DNA of 29,183 bases from Bondarzewia mesenterica (taxonomy: Eukaryota; Basidiomycota; Agaricomycetes; Russulales; Bondarzewiaceae). The DNA is taken from assembly GCA_004802705.1 (NCBI GenBank), contig SGPL01000418.1, positions 1 to 29,183 on the forward strand. The letters are read 5' to 3'. The position numbers and the translations under genes are program-made. Below the pieces are notes generated by a model. The model was not told where the DNA came from and made no database searches. It saw only the letters and a program-made list of their open reading frames with translations. Below are positions 1-11,027 of this stretch, in pieces (position 1 is the first letter of the stretch; every line of letters starts with the position of its first letter).

Positions 1-225
1 CAGCCACGGCTGTCCATCGGCCTCTCAACAAGAACTCCTATGATCTTCTTATTTTTGTTGGAAATAGTGTACAGAGTGCTACGTGACAGATGAGGTAGGC
101 TACATGGCATACTGACTGAGAAAGGTGGCTCACTGACCATCCCACAAAAAATCCTCAAACTTTTTATTCTTCAACTCACTATACTTCCAAGGCCAACCCT
201 TCAACTGCTTTATCTTCTTGGCCAT
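1..225 (-). pseudogene. Fragment of an unidentified fungal protein gene, frameshifted
   Basis: Reading the minus strand, an ATG at 225-223 opens a frame with MAKKIKQLKGWPWKYSEL and later FEDFLWDG, ending at a TGA at 130-132. A second frame stays open from about 138 to the window edge and contains YTISNKNKKIIGVLVERPMD. The two pieces read as one protein broken by an indel near 130-138. The lysine-rich strand followed by IIGVLVERP resembles, from memory, the G-K-I-I-A-V-L-A-G-R-P-x-D stretch near the N-terminus of a large uncharacterised Agaricomycete family; that match is inference. The gene runs off the left edge, so its C-terminus is not visible. It has more CpG than the DNA to its right. 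Its 5' end abuts the dispersed repeat that begins at about 222. Confidence 0.35.
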
Positions 226-634
226 TGTAGTGTTATAATATTTTCTCACTCTTAGATATATTATATAAGCATTATCATAATTATAGTCTATATGATGTTT
301 TAAAAAATAATACTTCATTAAAAACACTAAGCTTTAAAATAAAGTGAGTTTGCTTAAGTGTTTGTAATTGGTGTTAATTTGTAGTATGTGTAATTTTTAT
401 CCATTTTACCGTATATATTTTTTAGATAGTTTGACTATAATTAGATCAAAGATAGTATTTTTATTAAAAATACTAAATATCTAGAGCAAGTGCATATCCA
501 CATTATAAAAGTGTTTGGAGTGGTAAATATCATCATCAAAATGCCTACTGACTACTATTTGTATTTAGTAAATTTTAAAAGTTAAATCTAATTTATTTGC
601 TTTTTTTTTATATACTGACACTCTTAAAGTGTTA
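222..634 (+). repeat. Dispersed repeat, copy 1 (about 413 bp)
   Basis: This segment aligns along its whole length with 10605-11027. Both start with CCATT(G/A)TAGTGTTATAATATT and end with ACACTCTT(A/G)AAGTGTTA. Shared internal landmarks are AAAACACTAAGCT, AAATAAAGTGAGTTT and a perfect 9-bp inverted repeat AGTATTTTT/AAAAATACT near 452-475. The edges carry short inverted similarity (AGTGTTA at the left, TAACACT-like at the right). That could mean a small non-autonomous DNA element or the edge of an LTR. No coding capacity is visible. The copies differ mostly by substitutions, so the duplication is old. Confidence 0.6.
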
Positions 635-2264
635 CTTTCTTTAAGAGAACCTTGAAGCAGTGACTATAAAAATCATTAACACTTTAGATAATTCATTTAG
701 TGATATCATACTCAATAAATCTAAGCAAGTTAAAGAAGGGTATAAAACCATATTTAATGGGCATGTCTTAAAAAAAAAATTAAAAAACAGAATTTTTAGT
801 CATTTATAAATGCATAGTTTAAAATGAAGCCTATAGAGTAGAGTGAAAATTTAAAAAATATGTTGAATTAGCTGCTTTACATAAAAAGCCACAGTTATTA
901 ACTTTATTTAATGATTGATATATGTTAAAAGGCAATGCGAATATGAGCTTAATTATTTCATTTATAGTATGTAATTTTCTCATACCAGAGCTTTGTATGA
1001 TAGAGATAAAATTAACATAAGAAATATTATAATTAAAGACTATATTTATATCATTGAGTGACATAAAGAGGAGCTGATACTAGTTAGCTTAGTATTCTTC
1101 ATTTTATGTAAAAGCATTAGTTATATTTATATATTTATCAACATGCATTTTGTGTTGTCAGTGCACACTGAAAAGGATGCTTTTACTTAAAAGAGAGTAG
1201 AGTATCCATATTTGTTAGTACATTTCAAGATATATAACAAGAAATATAACTCATATTTTAACTCTTTAAAGGGAGCATCAAGCTATGATTGAATACTCAT
1301 AATAACTATAAATGCTATTTCACTATTTATTAGTTATAACAGTGGCTGAAAGATCATCTGTTAAGTTTTAGTCCTTTTTATATAACTCTTTGCATGTTTT
1401 ATTCATTGTAATATTTACTATCACTCACTTTCTGTTAATATACTCAATGCTTTTTAATATAATAATAAGTTAAAATGCCTCATATTATATTATTCTCTTT
1501 AATAGCATTATTAAATATAGACATAAAATTATTAAGTTTTTTATTAAATTAGATGAGATCTATCTTTGTAGATACATTTAGAGGTATTTTTTAACTGATA
1601 CAATATTGTATCATAATCTAAATAATAAAATACTTATTGCTTTATTATTTACTGCCTATAAATGTATAAATAAAAAGGTTTAGCCAATTACAGGGATTTT
1701 TCTTATGGAGGCACAAGTTTTGTAGAGATTTTTAAAGGTTTTATTGTTATTCATATTAAAAATCACTAAGCAACCACCTAAATTTACACTAATAAAGATA
1801 AAAACAATTATTAAAAAATAAATAAAGATGATTAAAATAAATTTAGCAGAATTTTTATAGCTTAGTAAAAAAAAAATCGCTCATGCATATTTTATGCTTG
1901 AATGAAAAGGCACTTGCCCTTGATCTTACTTCACTCCATACATCATGCTGACTGTTCTACATATCCTATAAGTATATTTCAATATTCTCATACTATAAGG
2001 AATCAAGGAGAAAGTTGTAAAGTTACTAAAAGAGAAAATAAAAGCTAAAGTATGTAAGCCAAGTTAATTTGCTTATTAATCACAATAGTTCTATGTTTGA
2101 TTCATGGCCTTCAATCACTATACAAAGTCATGATTCAAGATGCAGAAGTACCTCCAATTTTAAATGATTTTATGAAACTATTTATGAAATGAGCTAGTTT
2201 TAATGTATTAAAAGTTCACTCAAAATGTTAAGATCTTTCAGCATTTCTTATACTATTGGGATTA
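635..2264. other. AT-rich, CpG-poor intergenic DNA
   Basis: No gene is recognised. Stops occur in every frame at the density expected for such AT-rich DNA, and the short open frames (for example minus 831-1064) have no protein-like composition. CpG is almost absent while TpG and CpA are common, as expected for old methylated or mutated repeats. No RNA gene or clear repeat boundary was found. Confidence 0.6.
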
Positions 2265-3340
2265 TTATGACTCATGTTTTATTTTATAAATAATTTGATT
2301 AATGTTTTCAGCATGCTCCCATATAAATCTTCTTACTCTCAGATTTTCTTCTAACATCTCTAGCTTTTTACTTTTATCCAAATACTGAATCACTAGTTCT
2401 TTAATAGCCAAGTCATCAATAAAGATATTAGCTTTGTTCAATATTTCAACTTGAAGAATAAACACTATATAGTTTTGAAATTCTGCAAGTGAATTGATGA
2501 ACTCTATTGGCATTTTAAAATACTTACCATAGGGTAAGTTAACTTTAATTGTGCAACTCTTGCTTTACTTTACCACACTGATTCTATGTATGATATATTT
2601 GTAACAATTATATAAATTTATTTAGCAATATTTGTTCTATGAGTTAGAGCATTAATAATTACAGAGGTGTAATAACCCTTAGTAAGCAAAATAACAAAGC
2701 CTAATATAGCCCAAATATATATGAGTAAATACAACTGGCTCAAGAAGTAGGCACAGAAAGTTCTTGAAGCTTCCACAATATTAGAACTACTCAGCTTTGA
2801 TTTGCTTTTACTAAACTTTCACCCTCCTGAACTTTTCTTTGTCATTATAGCAATATCTACTTTATTTGCAACTCTTAGATAGGCCTGCTCCCAGTTCTTT
2901 CCCTTCTTTCATATCTATTTTTGACCTTTTACTTACTAAGATCTCTTCACCCTATTTATTTTAAAAAGTTTGTTAGCACAAATAGTGGGTGTATCAGTAG
3001 AACTTGTCTCTTTCACGACTAATCTTTACTATACTGAGTTAGTTTTTTATGTCATAGAATGTGCTGCTCAAGCTGAAGAGCACGATGATTTGCTTTGTTA
3101 ACTGGATAATCTGGACTTGAAGGATGCTTGGTCACCCTTTTACTTCAACTCATCATCTTGCCTTCAACTCTCATCATCCTTACCTCAAATATAATGTCAT
3201 CTGACCCTCCTAGCTTACTTATAACAAAGTTATTCATTAGCTCACTCATCGACAGTATGCCCTAGTTGTAAAGGTTTGATAGATGCTCAGGCCTTGTTCT
3301 TTCCCCTCTAGCTATTAGACTCACTGTTACCACCCTTGAT
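2265..3340 (-). pseudogene. Decayed protein-coding remnant, family unknown
   Basis: Three minus-strand blocks read like one eroded gene. From 3340 to 3001 a single frame contains PEHLSNLYN, SELMNNFVISKLGGSDDI, then DYPVNKANHRALQLEQHI. Its five stops are all TAG or TGA, the kind made from CAG, CGA or TGG. From about 2915 to 2605 another frame gives KNWEQAYLRVANKVDIAI and SNIVEASRTFCAYFLSQ. From 2513 to 2265 a third frame is open for 82 codons, with EFINSLAEFQNYIVFILQ and KLEMLEENLRVRRFIWEH, ending in TAA. The junction near 2513 would be in frame with one extra A in an A-run. The product looks mixed helical with charged segments. I do not recognise the family, and joining the blocks into one gene is inference. 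Confidence 0.45.
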
Positions 3341-4037
3341 CACCTCACATTCAATAAAGAAGTCTCTTAGAGCCCTAATCATAATAGTGTTAAATCAAAA
3401 TGAATGTCAACTACAAAGGCATATGTAGCACACTGCTATAAGCTCAAACATATCAAAAAGCATGAGCAAGATAGCCCTGAACCTAAGCAGCACAAGCTGT
3501 TATTTATTCACTAGTTCTTTATGCCCTCTGTGCTAAATCTTGTGAGTGAGGCATTCAACACAGTAAATTATTGTATCACAGGTGGTATATATATGATAAA
3601 GTGAATGGATAAGCTAAAGGCTACTCCTTGAACAATGGAGAAGCTAGATGCCTGAGACTTTTAATACTTTATTTGAGACAAAATGTGAGATTGAAATTTT
3701 GGTGTTTATTCTATTTTTTATATTAACTACTTTTGCCCCCTCCCTTTCACAAAAAAAACAGAATGTCATATGTCATTCTTGATAGTGAAGATCGTGTATT
3801 CGCTATATAAAAGCAATGAACTCACTACTTTTAAATTCTGCAATCTACTACAAATTTTTGTTCTCTAATAAGTTCAAGACAATACTACTATGTGCTTAGC
3901 TATGATGCAAGTGCATGGGCTTTTACTCAAACACCTTTAATAAGTTAGGCCCTTCATATCAACCTAGATAATAGCATAAGACATACTTTCTATCCCCCTT
4001 TATGGAAAAACTTAAATAAAATGGCGGTAAACTACCC
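3341..4037. other. Moderately AT-rich DNA, possible promoter-like TATA segment
   Basis: The first part (about 3341-3560) may be the eroded 5' end of the minus-strand remnant next door; a frame with YAFVVDIHFDLTLL is visible but has many stops. Near 3756-3830 lie an imperfect palindrome around a CATATG core and a TATA-like GCTATATAAAAGC (about 3801-3813) with two CpGs nearby. That arrangement resembles an LTR promoter, but no second copy or LTR edge was found. Nothing else is recognised. Confidence 0.3.
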
Positions 4038-4223
4038 CTAGCAAGGTTTTTTCTTCTCTTTTTGCACAGCTGCTTCTACCTGCTGCTGAGTTTCCTCAAA
4101 TGCTTTAATAATATAAGCTACTACCTCTAAATAAGTATCAGCCTGCAGCTTATTCTTGATCTCATTCAGTCTGCTTAACAAGAGTTTTAGAGGATAAAAA
4201 AAGTATCTAAGGTTAAGATATAG
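4038..4223 (-). pseudogene. Short open remnant encoding an amphipathic, Lys-rich C-terminus
   Basis: A minus-strand frame is open for 61 codons between stops at 4224-4226 and 4038-4040 (TAG). It has no ATG near its start, so it is a fragment. The translation has helical heptad-like character: LLLSRLNEIKNKLQADTYLE, then AYIIKAFEETQQQVEAAVQK, and ends KEKKKPC. This composition is far more protein-like than surrounding frames. It lies upstream of, and on the same strand as, the 2265-3340 remnant and might belong to the same dead gene, but no continuous frame links them. The length alone is within what AT-rich DNA gives by chance. Confidence 0.3.
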
Positions 4224-6172
4224 CTAAAACTAAAGACAATGAAAGAAGTGAGAGGATTTTTGAGCCTATGTTAAATAGTCAAAATTTAGATTCTAGAATA
4301 CTTTCATTTGATTCAACCTTTAATAAAGTTAGACAAAAAAGAAGTAAAATTTATATAAGATAAAAGAAGATAAAAGTCATTTGACAAATTAAAAAAATTC
4401 ATCATGATAGCACTTGCTCTATAATTTATTAATTACAAATTATTTATGCTAGGTGTAAATTAAAAATAATTCCTTTTTATAGTTATTGATGTGAATAATA
4501 GGTTATTTGAGATAAAAAGTTCAAGAAGGAGGGCACATAACAGTCAGCTTGATGAGAGTCTGAGGGCAAATACATATGGTGGTCTACTCAAATATATTGT
4601 AAGTAGATTATAGAGCAGGGCAGTGTATATATTTAATGCCTCAAATAATAAGTCATATAATAGTAAAAGCCTCCTCCTTAAGTCATGTCTGAATCAGCAG
4701 CCTTTTTTATAGTATGAGAGGGCATAGCACTTTTTGATACATAGTAGTAAAGTATGCAATTAAAAAATGATCAATTTAAATGTTCTCAATAAAGAGCATC
4801 CAAATTATCTAATATTAATATGCTTATTTAATAGTCACATACAGGCTTTAAGTTTATAGGTCTGCTATAAACATCAGACTGTAGTGCTAAACTTCTTAAA
4901 ATGCTGCACTAAAGTCAACTAAAGATCGATACACGTAAAGTTGTTGATGAAGCACAAGTATCACTGTAGCTCACAGCTAGTCTGTTTTGATAAAGAGTGA
5001 GAAATAGCTAGGGCATTTCTATTAATAAATCAACAGATAGTATTAGATAGTATTGATATCAATATTCTCATCTTTTCATGCTCAAAAATCTTACTGACAG
5101 AGTTAAAGTTATATTAAAAGTGAAAAATTTAAAAAATTAATTTATAATAAGTAAATAAACTAGTTCTTAGCAAGAATATTTTAGCTATAAAGTAATAAAA
5201 AGATGATTTTTATATACTATTGAATTATAGGTAATAAATACTAAATGATAAATGTTTAATTATTAATAATTATATATAGAAGTGTTATAGACTAAATCAC
5301 TTATAATACAATTTTTAAATGAAGTATAAAAGCTTCAACTTAGAACTTTAACTATAAAAAATTATTTAAAATAAACTCTTTACATTTAGTGATATTTTAA
5401 ACCTATTAAATAATAAACAATCTATAGCATAATAATAACTTATAGCTCAATATTGACTAAAGATTGTGAGAAAGTTGTATACTCACTTATATCTTTGAAT
5501 ATAAATATGTGCAACATACATGAGTATTGATGTAAATTAAAAATTAGAGACAAGTATTATTAAATGCATGAGAAAAAAGTGGGTGAAGAAGTCAATAAGA
5601 GCTTTATTCTAAAGCTGCACTGTTAAACATTGCTATTTTTTATAATGCTCCACACTCGCTCTATGCTATTTGTTTCTATTTGTTAATCAACTCCTAAAGC
5701 TCACTACCACTTAACTGCTCTTCTGTCTACTAAACAACATTTAGTTCTCCTGCTCACTACAGTTGTTATCACACTCTTTCAGATAGATCATGAAATTTAT
5801 TTCTATCTTCAAAGGCTAAAGGAATGTCATTGATACCAAGGACATGACTGCAAGTCCACTAATCAAGATGAGATAAATGTGCTCACTATTATCACTTATA
5901 ATATTGTTTTAATTAGATATAACCTTTTTAAAACATTTATATTTAACTTTAAGTAGTGCATGATATGCTTGTTTATAGCTAATTTACTAAAAAATGAGCC
6001 TTGAATACTTAAGAAAAAGCTTATAATCTTCATGATTTCTGTTCCCCTCATGATCTTATTAATCTCAAACACATCATATATGCTTTTATAGAAACATCAA
6101 AGCCTTCACTTCATTTTATTTTTACTCATTACTCAAATATCTACTTCCTTCTTCATTTGCATCCTTGTATTC
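4224..6172. other. AT-rich, CpG-poor DNA without recognised genes
   Basis: No reading frame with convincing protein composition was seen. Near 4402-4416 the minus strand carries AGAGCAAGTGC, a string also present in both copies of the dispersed repeat (484 and about 10875), so a small fragment of that family may lie here. The part from 5600 to 6130 is less AT-biased and might be very old coding or element DNA, but no frame could be followed. Confidence 0.5.
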
Positions 6173-6521
6173 TGTTAGAATTTGGAGGAGCATGACATGA
6201 AATATGGTCATGTGATCCATGTAATGTGTACAATATGGACGCATCTCTGGTGTCATTATCTTGTCTTGTTCATTTATATACTGTAATACCTTAATTTATC
6301 AACCTTAGTTATTTTCTGCATACAGTTGACTGAGGTATGTCTTTGTTCTTTTATACATAGTTTGTACGCACACATACTTGCCTACTATTCATCTATCAGA
6401 CTGCTCATCTTAATAGATGAGAAATATACTTAGTCATTTCCTGCATACAGTCGACTGAGACCGCTTATCTTGATAGATGGTATACGGTTTCCAATAAATT
6501 CTGTCTAGCATCTCTTATACA
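6173..6521 (+). repeat. Probable solo LTR, copia-like
   Basis: The segment begins TGTTAGAATTTGGAGGAGC and probably ends ...TCTCTTATACA, fitting the TG...CA rule for LTRs. It contains GGTCATGTGATCC near the 5' end, a possible poly(A) signal CAATAAATTCTG near 6492, and more CpG than its flanks (GTACGC, GTCGAC, ACCGC, TACGG). A 30-bp block occurs twice (6305-6334 and 6430-6459) with 27 identities; all three differences are T against C. No reverse transcriptase lies on either side, so it would be a solo LTR. A clear 5-bp target duplication is not visible, so the right end could also lie near 6510. Confidence 0.45.
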
Positions 6522-8785
6522 CTTTGTTGACTTATTTATCTTACATGATCAGTAAACATGACTATTTTGAGTGACATATTATAGTTATTCAAGCATCAAT
6601 AAGTCAAACTAATGCATTGGGGAAAGATAAAAATGAATGCATCTCAATTATAGGTAAAGCCCCTTCACACCTTCACATCATTTTATTAGCATGTTTATTA
6701 AACTATTGTCAAAATTGATCTTTTTAAAAATATCTTTACTGTAATGAAAGTTATTGAAGAAGTCATTAAATAAGAAATAAAAAGTATTTTTAGATATATT
6801 ATTAAAGGTAGTAAGGTATTTCTTAAGGCAAATCTTATAAAGATTTGATAGATTATAATTATAAAGATATTGTGTAAGTTACTGTAGGCTGTAAGTAAAA
6901 GTAAATTAATTATATATATTATAAGTAACATTAGTAAAAATATACATCTAAATAACCACAAAAGTAATTTAAATAGTCATCTTTAAGTTGTGACTTGAAA
7001 GAATTAGCAATGAAAGATGTTGACCTCAAGTGGGCAGTTTAAAGTTTAAATTAAGCATAGGCAATAATAAGCTCAGATAAGAGCATTAAATAATAAATAC
7101 AAATATAATTATATTTTAGCTATAGTATTTTTTATATAAATTGACTATCTCATTGTTCTACTATTTTGCATTGATTCCTTTCTTCAAAAAACTATTATTT
7201 CTTAGGCTTTATTCATAAACCTCTTCTTGTGGTTATTACTTAATTTTGCAGTGGTTTTGAATTGAAGCATGTTATTTTGTGATAAAATCTAAAAAGCACT
7301 TTGCCCTTAAAAGCTATTATTTTTTAGTTTTTTATATTTTTTGACATCATCTATTCTCTATCATTTAAGTTTTCTAGCCTTTTGTGTTTTGAGATATTAT
7401 TTGTTCTCTGATGTTCAAGTTTTTTGATGTTTTATATTTTTGAGTATCATCCATTCTAGGGCACAATTTATTCTTAGTTTTGTAAAAGCTTGATTTCATT
7501 TTTATATTATAAATGCCTTTATTAAAAGCTTTTATATATAGAATAAATAACATAAAATTACATTATTTTTAACTATAAAATCACTAATAATATATTAAAC
7601 TTTAATATTATTCATTATAATATTTGAGCTCTCAATTTTATAATTAGAGTAAAGATATATTTATTTTAATTAAACTACTTAAATATATATATCAAGTATA
7701 AAATTAATATATACTCATTTAAATTAAATTATATTCTAGTTTTAAGATCTTAGTTCTATTAAAAATAAAAATATATTAAAGTTTTATACAACTCAAATTT
7801 TTTGATAAAATTTATAAAATTTAAAAATAATAACTAACTATATATAATTAACAGTCTGTTAAAGTAGAAAACTTTTAATATATCTATATATTATAGTAAT
7901 CTTTTGATTAATAAGCTACTTAATAGTGTATAAAAGAAGAGGGTGTAAGAAAGATTATGAGAGTAAAGAAAGAATAAATAGTATGAGATAAGTTTAATAG
8001 AAATTAAGTAGAAATATAAAAGTTTATAATTTTAATAAAAGGAAGCATAAAATAGATGTGTATAGATAACAGTCAAATAGCATGAGTAAAATTAATCAAA
8101 TAGTAAGGATTTTAAAGTAATGACACTGAATTTAACGCTTGCAATAAAATAAAAGAAGGTAGTGCATATAGTGAAAGATATTTAATAAAGAGTAAAAATA
8201 TAAAGAGTAAAAATATAAATATATAGTATATCATCATCTATTTTTATTTCTTTTTTATAAAGTTTATATTTTTACTAATTAATTTACTCAATTAATGGAG
8301 TTTATATTTTTTCTTCATCCCCTTCAACTATAGCAGTTCAGTCAATTCCTTATTTAATTCTTTTATAGTTCATTAATAATGCATCTTTTTTTATCTTTCT
8401 CAACTCTTCTTTTATTATTTAATATAGCATATACTCATCTATTCACTTTAGGCAGGCTTTTATAAGATCTTTATTAGATTATATCTTTTACCTCTAAAAT
8501 ATAGACTTAATTAATTTTTAAGTATGATTTTAGTTTTAAATAAGTGAGACTTTTATTTGAGACTTGATATAAGTAAAACAAAATATAAATAAGACCTCTT
8601 CTATTTTTTAATAATATTTTTAAACTTTAAAGCTTCACAACCTTGTCATATAGGTGCTAGAGGTCTTTATCTTTAATAAAACTTTTATTCCTTTAAAGCA
8701 TTAAGCTATTTTGTTATTATTATTATTCTCACTTTAATTATATATAGATTTTTAATATTTAATACATTTAGTTTCTTTAAAAGTC
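6522..8785. other. Extremely AT-rich DNA with small tandem repeats
   Basis: No gene is recognised. The segment from about 7540 to 8000 is almost pure A/T, with runs of TATATA. The minus-strand open frame at 6698-6961 translates to hydrophobic Leu/Ile/Tyr-rich sequence, which is simply what such base composition yields. No CRISPR-like spacing, tRNA or rRNA was found. Confidence 0.55.
8187..8216 (+). repeat. Tandem duplication, 15-bp unit
   Basis: The unit AAAGAGTAAAAATAT occurs twice in direct succession (8187-8201 and 8202-8216) without mismatch. It is most simply explained by replication slippage in AT-rich DNA. Confidence 0.8.
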
Positions 8786-9126
8786 AATTGATTTAATCAA
8801 GTTATTGAGGCAAGCATTTCTTCTTATGCAAATAAAGAGTATTATAGAAATGTTAAAAGAAGGAATATAACTTATAAGCTTCATCAATCTATATATTGCT
8901 TTAGAATTTTGAGCAATAAAAGCTTTAACTTTAGTTTATAAAATGCTTTTAATTATTTAATAACACATTTTTTACTAAAATAATTTTATTCAGTAAAAAT
9001 AAACTAAAAGTAATTAACAATAAAAAGCTTACTTATTATTAAGCTCTCTGTAGAAACATGCATTTTAATATAAACTAATAAAACTGTATATTCATAATTA
9101 TATAACTTTATTATAAATAGTTATAT
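8786..9126 (+). repeat. Left arm of a large diverged inverted repeat
   Basis: This arm matches the reverse complement of 9401-9752 over about 340 bp. The innermost 25 bp (9102-9126 against 9401-9425) are perfect. Other matched landmarks in this arm are AAAGAGTATTATAG (near 8832), TATAAAATGCTTTTAATTA (near 8937), TCAGTAAAAATAAACTAA (near 8991) and AAACATGCATTTTAAT (near 9054). Most differences are transitions or small indels. No coding potential was seen. It could be a foldback-type element or two copies of one repeat in opposite orientation. Confidence 0.65.
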
Positions 9127-9400
9127 TATATATTCAATAATAAGATGCCTTTATTTATTTTATAATATTATATTAATTTTTATTTAATTTTTTTTCAATA
9201 AATAATAATATTACTATATAGTTGATATAAGTTATAATAATAACTTATTGATAGATTTAAACTATATTTTATTTGAAACAACTCTATGACAATCACATTG
9301 ATATTTTTTTTAATTTATAAGATATTTCAATGAATGTAATTGATATTATAAGACAGTACACATATAATATATAAAGCTAATAAAATTTTGTTTAAAATTT

Positions 9401-9752
9401 ATATAACTATTTATAATAAAGTTATATTAGTTCTATTTAAGTTTGCATTAAAAAGCATGTTTTTTCAAAGGGCTTAATAATAAGTTTAATAAGTGAGCTT
9501 TTTAACTTTAATTACTATTAGTTTATTTTTACTGAATGAGGTTTTTTTTAATGAAAGGTATATTATTAAATAATTGAGAGCATTTTATAGACTAAAGTTA
9601 AGGGTTTTATTATTTAAAATTTTAAAGTATTGCATAAATTAATGAAGCTCATTAGTTATATTTCTCCTTCTAATATTGTTATGATACTCTTTACCTCACT
9701 CTAAGTACCTAAATCTTTCAAAATTATCAAAAGCTCTGCTTCATAACTTAGT
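9401..9752 (-). repeat. Right arm of a large diverged inverted repeat
   Basis: This is the inverted partner of 8786-9126, separated from it by a 274-bp, nearly pure A/T spacer (9127-9400). Similarity fades near 9752, where GCTTCATAACTTAGT pairs with AATCAAGTTATTGAGGC of the left arm. No terminal motif or target duplication could be made out, so the outer limits are approximate. Confidence 0.65.
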
Positions 9753-10604
9753 CAAGAACCTTTAGGAATTAGTAAAGCACTAAGATCTTACTTTGTTTTA
9801 TAAAAAATTTTGAACAACTTTTAAGAACACTTGGAGAAGCTGTTGATTGTGCATTACAATAAGATATTACCTGTCTCTATTGTGAAGTATCAAACATTTT
9901 TACTACTATCACTGTTATTAACAATCTTTATGCCTTTAGTCTCATTATCAAGCGGGTTTTAAGCTAATTATGAGTTTAACAAATATTAAGGTTAAACAAG
10001 CATAAAAATGTAGCTCTGCTCAAACCATTTATAATAAATATACACATTTTATTTATTTATCCTTAAACATCTAAGCTTACTATAAATTAGTGTTAAGCTG
10101 AAGACCTCCTTGCTCCTCTCAGTTACATTAATCAACTTAGTCATCAACTTCAGTTGAATCTAATGTAAAATTGTAATCTTCAGATTATGACCTTGGTGTT
10201 TAACTTTACAATTATGTTCTATTAACTTCTACTAAATGCTTTCAGCTTAGAAATAATTTGCAACGGAGCAATCTTCTCACTAATCTACTTATTCAAGCAT
10301 AAAATTTTCACATGCAGAATTTAATAGCTAAGTATTATGCAAAAAACAACTATACAGAATAAGTACTTAAAGATATTTAGCAAACTCTACGAGATTTAAA
10401 AGTTCTATTTACAAGTAAATGAATTATTACTGATAAAATAAAAATAAGCTTTTCATTGTCATCATGCTTATAAAGTCATTGTACTAATATATTTGTATAA
10501 TAAAACATTCTTTATATGATGTATGTTGCAATTATGAATCTATTGTGCAATTCTTACTACAACCTCTTTGTTGATATCAAGGTAAAAAGTTTAATGAAAA
10601 TTTA
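9753..10604. other. AT-rich DNA, nothing recognised
   Basis: No frame, RNA gene or repeat edge could be supported. Base bias is milder than in the neighbouring arms, and only isolated CpGs occur (for example near 9953 and 10263). Confidence 0.5.
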
Positions 10605-11027
10605 CCATTATAGTGTTATAATATTTTCTTACTCTTTTCTGCTAAAATATATTATATAAGCATTCTCATAATTATGATTAATATAATATTTTAAAAAATA
10701 TTACTTTAATGAAAACACTAAGCTCTAAAATAAAGTGAGTTTTTTAAAGTGTTTGTAGTTAGTATCAATTTGTGATGCATGTAATTTCTATCTACTGCAT
10801 TATATATATATATTTGACAGTTTAACAATAATTATATTAAAGATAGTATTTTTAATAAAAATACTAAATTTTTAGAGCAGGTGCATATTTACATCATAAA
10901 AGAGTTTAAAGCAACAAATATCATTATCAGAATGCTTAGTGACTACTATTTATACTTAATAATTTTAATAAATTAAGATCTAATTTTTTTTTCTCTTTCT
11001 TTATATACTAACACTCTTGAAGTGTTA
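10605..11027 (+). repeat. Dispersed repeat, copy 2 (about 423 bp)
   Basis: This is the second copy of the repeat at 222-634, in the same orientation and 10.4 kb away. It keeps the shared start (TAGTGTTATAATATTTTC), the AGTATTTTTAATAAAAATACT-type palindrome core near 10850, and the shared end TAACACTCTTGAAGTGTTA. It differs by a short insertion near 10635 (TTTCTGCTAAAA) and many substitutions. Flanking sequences of the two copies are unrelated, which supports element edges at the positions given. The spacing would also allow a pair of LTRs around a 10-kb dead element, but no pol-like coding was recognised between them. Confidence 0.6.

Noticed and set aside
6698..6961. Open frame for a hydrophobic membrane protein on the minus strand
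   Set aside because: Leu/Ile/Tyr/Phe-rich translation is what A/T-dominated DNA gives in any frame. The length is within chance expectation and there is no supporting motif.
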